Assembly (NCBI GenBank): GCA_007122335.1
Contig: SKTZ01000037.1
Span: 1 to 49,376 of the forward strand
Source: Bacillota bacterium
GTDB lineage: Bacteria; Bacillota; Halanaerobiia; B1SED10-174
Direction: 5' to 3'
DNA length: 49,376 bases
Positions 43,674 to 49,376 of the stretch are shown here, piece by piece. Below the pieces are notes generated by a model. That model did not search any database and had not been told where the DNA came from. It worked only from the letters and a program-made list of their open reading frames with translations. Position 1 is the first letter of the stretch. Every line of letters begins with the position of its first letter. The translations under genes were made by a program, and so were the position numbers.

Positions 43674-44108
43674 TTGAAACTGGAAAATCCCCAGCAATGT
43701 TTTGGTTGTGGACAGGAAAACCCAGACGGTTTACAGCTAGATTTTTCCTATAGTATAAACAGGGCCTGGACTGAAACGGTTTTAAAACCCAAATATCAGG
43801 GGTATCCAGGAATCGCTCATGGTGGAATTGTTACAACCCTTCTGGACGAAGCCATGGCACATGTCTTAATGAAAAAAGGTTTATTCGCCGTTACTGCTAA
43901 GCTCGAAGTCAAGTTTAGAGAACCCGTCCCCATCCATGAAGATATAATGGTTGTGGGGGAAATGGATGAAGAAAAATCATCCTCGCGGATCAAATATCTC
44001 TGTGCCTGGATAGAGGATGAAAAGGGAAAAATACTGGCCCGGGGTAAGGCCATGTTTGTTGATCAAACCTCAAAAATTGCCGGGAATAAAACAGAGGAGG
44101 CATCCTGA
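43674..44108 (+). CDS. PaaI/YigI-type hotdog thioesterase
   Basis: 144 residues from TTG 43674, after AAAGGAGAA; an upstream frame extension would run through the hppA terminator. Starts LENPQQCFGCGQENPDGLQL, a zinc-free CxxCG motif common in this group. It has the hotdog helix GYPGIAHGGIVTTLLDEAMA and the strand TAKLEVKFREPVPI. Predicted to hydrolyse an acyl-CoA or acyl-ACP thioester. Its stop overlaps the next start (TGATG). Confidence 0.88.
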   Translation: MKLENPQQCFGCGQENPDGLQLDFSYSINRAWTETVLKPKYQGYPGIAHGGIVTTLLDEAMAHVLMKKGLFAVTAKLEVKFREPVPIHEDIMVVGEMDEEKSSSRIKYLCAWIEDEKGKILARGKAMFVDQTSKIAGNKTEEAS

Positions 44109-44659
44109 TGACTAGAGAAGAAGCCCTTAGCTTGGTAGAAAAAAAGGTAAAACAGAAAAACCTGATTAAACACTGCCTTGCGGTGGAAGCGGTTATGAGA
44201 AAACTGGCAAAAGAATTTGGAGAAGACGAAAAAAAATGGGGATTGACCGGTTTGCTCCACGATATTGATTACGGGGAGACAATGGATAAGCCCGAAGAAC
44301 ACAGTATGCGGGGTGCAGATTACCTTGAAGATATGGGTATGCCTGGAGATATGGTACAGGCAGTTCGTGTTCACAATGAAGCCCATGGGTTGCCCCGGAA
44401 GAGCATGCTGGATAAAGCCCTTTATGCGGCTGACCCTTTAACAGGTTTGATTGTCGCCGGGGCTTTAATCCATCCCGAAAAGAAACTTGCTCCGTTGAAT
44501 ACCGAGTTTTTACTTAACCGTTTCCAGGAGAAGTCTTTTGCCCGGGGAGCGAACAGGGAACAGATTTCTTCCTGCATTGAATTGGGCCTAACTCTGGATG
44601 AGTTCATTGCCCTTGGCCTGGAAGCCATGCAGGAAATAGATAAAGATTTAGGACTTTAG
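44108..44659 (+). CDS. HD-domain (HDIG-type) phosphohydrolase
   Basis: 183 residues. Metal ligands of the HD superfamily are visible: His in IKHCLAVEAVM, His-Asp in GLLHDIDYGE, His in EEHSMRGADYL and His in VRVHNEAHG, with a late Asp in YAADPLTGLI. Likely a soluble nucleotide or phosphate-ester hydrolase; substrate unknown. Translationally coupled to the thioesterase. Confidence 0.88.
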   Translation: MTREEALSLVEKKVKQKNLIKHCLAVEAVMRKLAKEFGEDEKKWGLTGLLHDIDYGETMDKPEEHSMRGADYLEDMGMPGDMVQAVRVHNEAHGLPRKSMLDKALYAADPLTGLIVAGALIHPEKKLAPLNTEFLLNRFQEKSFARGANREQISSCIELGLTLDEFIALGLEAMQEIDKDLGL

Positions 44660-44670
44660 GAGGTGTTAGC

Positions 44671-45189
44671 GTGAATATCTATGAATTAATCAAGAAAAGG
44701 CGCAGCATTAGAAAGTATGAGCCCAAAGAAATTGAGCAGGATAAGCTGGAGAGGGTTCTTGATGCAGCCAGACTGGCCCCTTCGGGGAAAAATGTTCAGG
44801 GCTGGAAGTTTATTGTTGTCCGGGATCCCCAGCGCAAAGAACAGCTGGTGGATGCCTGCAAGGGACAGAAATTCATGGCTGAAGCGGATGCTGCAGTTGC
44901 AGTAGCCGTTAATGAAGAAGAAGTATATCAGGGACACGGCAATTACATGACTTCTTTTGCAGTTGACGGGGCAATCGCCCTCGATCACCTGATTCTTGCG
45001 GCTACCCACGAAGGCCTGGGGACCTGCTGGATCGGGGCATTTGATGAAAATAAAGTTCGGGAAATCTTACAGGTTCCCCAACCATATCGGATTGTTGCTC
45101 TTACCCCTCTGGGGTATCCTGCCCAGGAAGGCAGGGACAGGGGTAGAAAAAGCCTGGATGAAGTAGTAGTTTTTGAAACCTGGAAATAA
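44671..45189 (+). CDS. Nitroreductase-family FMN oxidoreductase
   Basis: 172 residues, GTG start after AGGAGGTG. N-terminal IKKRRSIRKYEPKEIEQDKL (FMN-phosphate Arg residues), ARLAPSGKNVQGWKFIVV, AVDGAIALDHLILAATHEGLGTCWIG, and PLGYPAQEG. Family members reduce flavin, quinone or nitro compounds with NAD(P)H. This small variant is frequent in anaerobes. No specific substrate can be assigned. Confidence 0.92.
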   Translation: MNIYELIKKRRSIRKYEPKEIEQDKLERVLDAARLAPSGKNVQGWKFIVVRDPQRKEQLVDACKGQKFMAEADAAVAVAVNEEEVYQGHGNYMTSFAVDGAIALDHLILAATHEGLGTCWIGAFDENKVREILQVPQPYRIVALTPLGYPAQEGRDRGRKSLDEVVVFETWK

Positions 45190-45196
45190 AGAGGGA

Positions 45197-45218
45197 GGGC
45201 ATCCCCAAGGGGATGCCC
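45197..45218 (+). terminator. Hairpin between the nitroreductase gene and rnr
   Basis: GGGCATCCCC and GGGGATGCCC around AA form a strong stem; the following bases (TTCAGAG) contain few T, so it is a weak terminator or an attenuator ahead of rnr. Confidence 0.65.
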
Positions 45219-45248
45219 TTCAGAGAATTTAAGAGGAGGAAAATTTTG

Positions 45249-47366
45249 ATGAGTGCAAGACAGGAAATACTGGAATTCATGCGGGGCCGAACCTACAGGC
45301 CGATGACTTTCGAAGAACTGGTTGAGGAGTTCGGACTGGCCAGAAAGGATCGAGAACCTTTTGCCCAGCTGCTGGCTGAACTTGAGAAAGACGGTGCAAT
45401 TGTAAAAACCCGCAAGGACCGTTATGGAATACCGGAAAAGATGAATTTAGTGGTCGGAGTTCTCCAGGGCCACAGGAAGGGTTTTGCCTTTCTATTACCC
45501 GAGGATCCCGAACAGCCCGACATCTATATTGGCCTGGAGAACATGAGTGGTGCCATGCACCGGGACAAGGTTATAGTCAGGCGTTTAAAAAAGGGTAAGG
45601 GAGAAAAAGAAGAAGGAGAAGTAATCCGGATCCTGGAAAGGGCCAATGAAAAGATAGTTGGCCGCCTGGAAGTAGTTCGGAATATCGGTTTTGTTGTCCC
45701 CGATGATCCCCGGATTTATTATGACGTGTTTTTACCTCCGGACAGTATCAAAGACGCCGGGGAAGGCGATAAAGTTATTGTGAAAATTGAAAAATGGCCC
45801 CAGGGCCGCCGTAATCCCGAAGGGAAGCTAATCCAGGTTCTCGGTGGAGAAGATGAACCGGGCGTAGATATTGAAAGCCTTATTTACCGCCTGGGATTGC
45901 CTCGGGAGTTTCCGCGGAAAGTTGAAGGAGAAGTTCAAAAAATAAAAGATATAATCCCCGAGGATATAAAAGAGAACCGGTTGGATCTCCGGGATAAATT
46001 GATCTTCACCATTGATGGGGAAGATGCAAAGGATTTTGATGATGCAGTTTCCCTGGAAGTGAAAGGAAAGGGTCAGGCCCAGTTAGGAATCCATATCGCT
46101 GATGTAGCCCACTATGTTCGCGAAGGAAGCGAACTGGATAAGGAAGCCCGGGAAAGGGGTACCAGTATTTACCTTGTAGATCGGGTTATTCCCATGCTGC
46201 CTGAGAAAATTTCCAATGGTGTGTGCAGTTTGCGTCCCAAAGAAGAAAGGCTAACCCTGTCCCTTTTGCTCGATATTAGCATGGAAAATGGAGAGGTGCT
46301 TGATTATAACTTTGCAGAAAGCATTATTGAGAGTAAATACCGACTGACCTATACCGAAGTTAACAGGGCTCTGGAAAACGGGGAATCTCTATGGGAAGAT
46401 GAAGAACTTTTTAAAACCCTGCGCAGAATGGAGCACCTGGCCAAAGTTCGCCGTAAAAATAGAGAAAAAAGAGGAAGTATCGATTTTGATTTTCCCGAAC
46501 CCTACCTGGAACTTGATGATCAAGGAGCTCCTGTGGCCATTCACCGTCGGGAACGAGGGATTGGAGAAATCCTGATTGAAGAATTTATGATTCTCTCTAA
46601 TGAAGTTATCGCAGAACATTTCTACTGGAGAGAACTGCCATTCATTTACCGGATCCACGAGCGACCAGACCTTGGAGATATTAAAGAACTCAACGAGTTT
46701 TTGCACAACTTCGGTTTTCATATCAAGGAAGAGAATGGTGATATCAAACCCAAGGATATTCAAACAGTGCTGGAAAAAATAAAGGGAAGGGAGGAGCAAC
46801 GGCTCATTCAAACTGTTGTGCTGCGTTCCATGAAACAGGCCCGCTACCACTGGATGAATATGGGTCATTTCGGCCTTGCCTCTGAAAACTATACCCACTT
46901 TACTTCGCCAATTCGCCGGTACCCGGATTTAATTGTCCACAGAATCCTAAAAGAAGTCATAACCAAAGGTTCACTAAATCCCAAGAGAATAGAGCAATTG
47001 GAGGAAATACTGCCCAATGTTACAAGGCATAGTTCAGACATGGAACGCCGGGCCATGGAAGGCGAACGGGAGTCTGTTGACATGAAAATGGTTGAGTATA
47101 TGGAACAAGAAGTAGGCGAAGAATTTGATGGAATAATCAGCTCGGTATTGGCCTTCGGGTTTTTTGTAGAGCTGGAAAACCTGGTGGAAGGCCTGGTTCA
47201 CGTTAGCACCCTGACTGATGATTATTACCATTTCCTGGAGAAAGAATTCGCTTTCCAGGGAGAGAGGACCAAAAAAATCTTCCGCCTGGGAGATAAGGTC
47301 AGGGTCAGGGTGGATAAGGTGAACAGGCTGCAGGGAGAAATTGATTTTGCTCTGGTCCGGGAATAA
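45249..47366 (+). CDS. rnr: Ribonuclease R
   Basis: 705 residues from the ATG at 45249 (AGAGGAGG upstream); the frame extends further upstream through the preceding hairpin but that part is unlikely to be coding. N-terminal winged helix, two cold-shock domains (VVGVLQGHRKGFAFLLPED; VGRLEVVRNIGFVVPDD), and the RNB catalytic domain with GEDAKDFDDAVSLEV and the acidic active site. A C-terminal S1 domain begins GEEFDGIISSVLAFGFFVELE. A 3'-5' exonuclease that degrades structured RNA and works with tmRNA/SmpB in ribosome rescue; smpB and ssrA follow directly. Confidence 0.97.
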   Translation: MSARQEILEFMRGRTYRPMTFEELVEEFGLARKDREPFAQLLAELEKDGAIVKTRKDRYGIPEKMNLVVGVLQGHRKGFAFLLPEDPEQPDIYIGLENMSGAMHRDKVIVRRLKKGKGEKEEGEVIRILERANEKIVGRLEVVRNIGFVVPDDPRIYYDVFLPPDSIKDAGEGDKVIVKIEKWPQGRRNPEGKLIQVLGGEDEPGVDIESLIYRLGLPREFPRKVEGEVQKIKDIIPEDIKENRLDLRDKLIFTIDGEDAKDFDDAVSLEVKGKGQAQLGIHIADVAHYVREGSELDKEARERGTSIYLVDRVIPMLPEKISNGVCSLRPKEERLTLSLLLDISMENGEVLDYNFAESIIESKYRLTYTEVNRALENGESLWEDEELFKTLRRMEHLAKVRRKNREKRGSIDFDFPEPYLELDDQGAPVAIHRRERGIGEILIEEFMILSNEVIAEHFYWRELPFIYRIHERPDLGDIKELNEFLHNFGFHIKEENGDIKPKDIQTVLEKIKGREEQRLIQTVVLRSMKQARYHWMNMGHFGLASENYTHFTSPIRRYPDLIVHRILKEVITKGSLNPKRIEQLEEILPNVTRHSSDMERRAMEGERESVDMKMVEYMEQEVGEEFDGIISSVLAFGFFVELENLVEGLVHVSTLTDDYYHFLEKEFAFQGERTKKIFRLGDKVRVRVDKVNRLQGEIDFALVRE

Positions 47367-47373
47367 AGACCTG

Positions 47374-47402
47374 TTGACAGTAATTCCCGAGGTGTTTATA
47401 AT
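47374..47402 (+). promoter_or_regulatory. Consensus sigma-A promoter of smpB-ssrA
   Basis: Perfect TTGACA (47374-47379) and perfect TATAAT (47397-47402) with a 17-bp spacer, just after the rnr stop. High expression is expected, as needed for tmRNA. Confidence 0.93.
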
Positions 47403-47427
47403 ATAGTGACGACAGGAGGGGAGTAAA

Positions 47428-47895
47428 ATGAGTCGCGCAATTAAAGTGGTTGCTCGGAACCGAAAGGCCCGCCATGAATACCATATTGAAGATACAGTTG
47501 AAGCGGGTATCGTATTGCAGGGAACCGAGGTAAAATCAATAAGGGCCGGCAGGGTTAACCTTAAGGACTCCTTTGCCGTGGTTGAAAATGGCGAGGTTTT
47601 CCTGTATAATATGCATATAGGACCCTATGAGAAGGGCAACCGGCAAAATCATGAACCAGAAAGAAAAAGAAAGCTCCTCCTGCACAAGAGAGAAATTAGG
47701 AAGTTGATTGGATATAGTAAAAGTACGGGGTACACCATTGTACCACTGCAACTTTACTTTAATGAGCGCAATCTGGCCAAAGTTGAAATAGCTCTGGCCC
47801 GGGGGAAAAAGATTTATGACAAGAGGCGTGACATTGCTGATCGAACTGCGAAAAGGCAAATGGAAAGAGCGCTCAAAGAAAGGCAGAAACAATAG
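47428..47895 (+). CDS. smpB: SsrA-binding protein SmpB
   Basis: 155 residues. [40 protein letters not shown], the tmRNA-contact strand [20 protein letters not shown], and a basic C-terminal tail ([18 protein letters not shown]) that enters the empty mRNA channel. ssrA begins two nt after its stop. Confidence 0.97.
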   Translation: MSRAIKVVARNRKARHEYHIEDTVEAGIVLQGTEVKSIRAGRVNLKDSFAVVENGEVFLYNMHIGPYEKGNRQNHEPERKRKLLLHKREIRKLIGYSKSTGYTIVPLQLYFNERNLAKVEIALARGKKIYDKRRDIADRTAKRQMERALKERQKQ

Positions 47896-47896
47896 C

Positions 47897-48252
47897 GGGG
47901 GTGACATGGTTTCGCTCCGCTGGCGTAGGTATTAGTTGCGAGCCGAGGACTCCTTTCACTCGTAAAACACTGGAAACTCAATTTTAATTGCCAACGAAGA
48001 CTACGCATTAGCTGCAGCTTAAGACTGTAGCTCGCCCACCACGGCCGTTCCTGTCGGTTGTGATCCGGGCGTCATAAAAAGCAGGATATGCTATCCGGTC
48101 ACCCGGGCCGGATAAGCTGAAACTTACCGGGGTTACCCGCCGAAATCCTGTCTGTAGGAGTTCGGTAGGGGACATTAAAATACAGACTACGCTCGTAGAA
48201 GCTAATGCTGGCCCCAGTGGATACGCGGGTTCGATTCCCGCCACCTCCACCA
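47897..48252 (+). ncRNA. ssrA: Transfer-messenger RNA (one-piece)
   Basis: The 5' end GGGGGTG pairs with CACCTCC near the 3' end to make a 7-bp acceptor stem; the T arm reads GGTTCGATTCC and CCA is encoded (ends at 48252). The start GGGGGTGACATGGTTTCG is the classic tmRNA 5' sequence. The tag frame at 47990-48022 encodes ANEDYALAAA followed by TAA. The typical hydrophobic ALAA end is recognised by ClpXP-type proteases. Length about 356 nt, normal for bacteria. Confidence 0.97.
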
Positions 48253-48283
48253 AATCAAAAAACAATTTTGATACAATGCAGAG

Positions 48284-48305
48284 GCCCTTATACCAAGGGC
48301 TTTTT
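48284..48305 (+). terminator. Terminator of ssrA
   Basis: GCCCTT-ATACC-AAGGGC followed by five T residues, 31 nt past the tmRNA CCA end. Confidence 0.85.
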
Positions 48306-48523
48306 GTGCTTTTAGGTGTAAATTAGGCAGCAGAAATGACCCGTTTCACCCCTTTGTATACACTTCTGCCAAAAGTATGCACACCCTAGCTATCTAGCTC
48401 CCGAGGAACCTTGGAAAAAATACACTTAGATGTTATCCTATTGTGTTATTCTATCCCCGGGGCGTAGGCCCGGGGCAGAATCAAAACTTTGTCCTCCGTC
48501 CCAGTTTTTGTTATTATATTAAT
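48306..48523. other. Non-coding stretch between ssrA and the IS110 guide-RNA region
   Basis: About 220 nt with no gene. It contains a perfect hairpin CCCCGGG-GCGTAGG-CCCGGGG (48455-48475), a possible relic of another element. It also has a weak promoter-like pair TTTGTC / TATTAT (48488-48493, 48512-48517) that could drive the adjacent folded RNA. The left end of the insertion element must lie in or near this stretch, but no terminal repeat is visible; IS110 elements often lack them. Confidence 0.5.
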
Positions 48524-48715
48524 GCGGGGTGGAGGCACTGCGGCTCCTTTTGGGAGTAACGCTTGAACATGTGTGCTCCATTCCGCTTCTTTTTTGGTTT
48601 CACTGGAGATGGGCAAGACGGTGTTAACCTTGCGGCTCTGTTTTACAGAGAAACGCTTTATTAAAGACTGTCACCCATCTCCATTCCATCATCAGAGACG
48701 GTAAACGGGATGATG
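48524..48715 (+). ncRNA. Candidate bridge (seek) RNA of the IS110 element
   Basis: Three consecutive hairpins. First, GCGG...CCGC with TGGAG/CTCCA and CAC/GTG (48524-48586). Second, TGGAGATGGG/CCCATCTCCA (48604-48683), enclosing a large internal loop plus an inner GCG-CTCTG-TTTTA-CAGAG-CGC hairpin. Third, CATCATC/GATGATG (48687-48715). IS110-family elements transcribe a guide RNA from the non-coding end upstream of the transposase, with internal loops that pair with target and donor DNA. Size (about 190 nt) and position fit. The loops' targets cannot be assigned without the right end. Confidence 0.6.
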
Positions 48716-48784
48716 CGGGTTAACGCTCCGACAATAGGGACCGCCTGATGATGAATATAATAACCTAAAAGGAGCTGAATTGCT

Positions 48785-49376
48785 GTGGACCATTTAAACA
48801 CCTTTTTTGTCGGTATTGACACCCACAAAAACCAACACACTGCCGTGGTCATAAGCTCCTTTCATGAAACTATTAAAACATTTGTAGTCCCAAACAACCC
48901 CCAGGAGTTCTCTTCTTTCCTTGAAGAAATCCAAGCCCTCGACCCCTTTAAATAACTAGTTTTTGGTCTGGAAGATACTCAAGGTTTAGGACGCTCCCTC
49001 GCCCAGTGGCTTTTAATCCAGGGTTATAAGGTTAAAGAGGTTAATCCCTCCCTGACTCGTCGGGAACGTAATCGGAGCACAAGTCCTGATAAGACCGACT
49101 ACATAGATGCCAGGGCTATTGCCAATATACTGCTTCAGGAATGGAAAACTCTGCCCTCTATCCAGGAAGATGCAACTTTTAAGGCCATAAGGCAACTTCT
49201 CAACCGTCGTAATACACTGGTTAAACAAAGAACCCAGTTAAAATAAAGTCTTCACCATCTTCTGCATCAACAGTACCCCAATTACGAAAAATTCTTTAAC
49301 GATCCCTTTGGGAAAACCGCTCTTGCTTTCTGGGAAAAGTTTCCCCACCCTTCCTTGTTAAAAAACTATGGAGAAA
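48785..49376 (+). pseudogene. IS110-family transposase, N-terminal part with two in-frame TAA codons
   Basis: From GTG 48785 (AAAGGAG upstream) the frame reads VDHLNTFFVGIDTHKNQHTAVV, first catalytic Asp in GIDTHK. It continues to a TAA at 48953-48955, then LVFGLEDTQGLGRSLAQWL (catalytic Glu), SPDKTDYIDARAIANILL (two catalytic Asp), a second TAA at 49244-49246, and further open frame to the edge. There is no frameshift: both stops interrupt an otherwise intact, conserved frame. Each TAA could come from a CAA (Gln) codon by one C-to-T change. The DEDD RuvC-like domain identifies the family; the Tnp20/Ser-containing C-terminal domain is outside the window. Confidence 0.82.

Larger units (their letters stand above)
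48500..49376 (+). mobile_element. IS110-family insertion sequence, left part (truncated by the window)
   Basis: A DEDD-type IS110 transposase frame is preceded by about 260 nt of highly folded non-coding DNA, the layout of IS110-group elements. It lies just downstream of ssrA. The left end coordinate is approximate and the right end is outside the window. The transposase frame carries two stop codons, so this copy is probably inactive. Confidence 0.75.

Noticed and set aside
48008-48265. A minus-strand 85-codon frame over the tmRNA gene
   Set aside because: The plus strand is a complete tmRNA with tag frame and CCA end; the antisense frame is a common misannotation.
48785-49376. Genetic code change (TAA read as Gln)
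   Set aside because: Many host genes in this window end normally at TAA, for example eno and tpiA's upstream neighbour pgk, so recoding is not supported.

Overview
The window looks like a chromosomal segment of an anaerobic member of the Bacillota (Firmicutes) with moderate GC content. The evidence is gene order: rapZ-yvcK-whiA-rpoN, cggR-gapA-pgk-tpiA-gpmI-eno, then secG, rnr-smpB-ssrA. Gene starts are often GTG or TTG and are preceded by strong AGGAGG-type ribosome binding sites. An Omp85/BamA-like protein with a POTRA domain, a beta-barrel and a C-terminal Phe (8678-9814) suggests the host has an outer membrane, so a diderm lineage of Bacillota is likely. I cannot name a genus.

Region 1 (1-6823, minus strand): an operon headed by what I read as a Moco-family (molybdenum/tungsten cofactor) riboswitch with an intrinsic terminator. 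It encodes a secreted protein with two sulfite-oxidase-like (molybdopterin-binding-like) domains, an ECF S component fused through a lipobox segment to an alkaline-phosphatase/nucleotide-pyrophosphatase-fold domain, a small membrane-anchored protein of the same sulfite-oxidase-like type, two EcfA ATPases, EcfT, and a MobB-like GTPase with a Cys-rich tail. A class V aminotransferase runs off the left edge. My inference is a pterin-cofactor salvage/import system; this is the most interesting candidate new system in the window.

Region 2 (6849-13367, plus): a secreted C45-type autoproteolytic acyltransferase/amidohydrolase with a TPR tail, translationally coupled to the Omp85 protein. It is followed by a copper operon (csoR-copZ-copA-rseC-like) with a clear promoter and CsoR operator.

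Region 3 (13437-22216): glyA followed by a complete bacillithiol pathway (bshC-bshB-bshA), then a MATE transporter, a GPH-type symporter and a phosphohexomutase. The MATE and mutase genes each carry a frameshift.

Region 4 (22336-34234): a surface protein with a glucodextranase-C-like domain, rapZ-yvcK-whiA-rpoN, then a seven-gene accessory block inserted before cggR. The block holds an unknown small protein, a RidA protein, a fold-type-I PLP enzyme, an FCD-domain regulator, a 78-residue protein, a B12-binding plus TIM-barrel mutase-like protein and a P-loop NTPase. Its substrate is unknown.

Region 5 (34301-48305): the cggR glycolytic operon, secG, a K+-dependent type membrane pyrophosphatase, a thioesterase / HD protein / nitroreductase trio, rnr, smpB and the one-piece tmRNA gene.

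Region 6 (48306-49376): the left part of an IS110-family element next to ssrA. It has a folded non-coding stretch where such elements carry their guide (bridge) RNA, and a transposase frame interrupted by two in-frame TAA codons. All functions come from reading motifs and gene context; no database search was possible.
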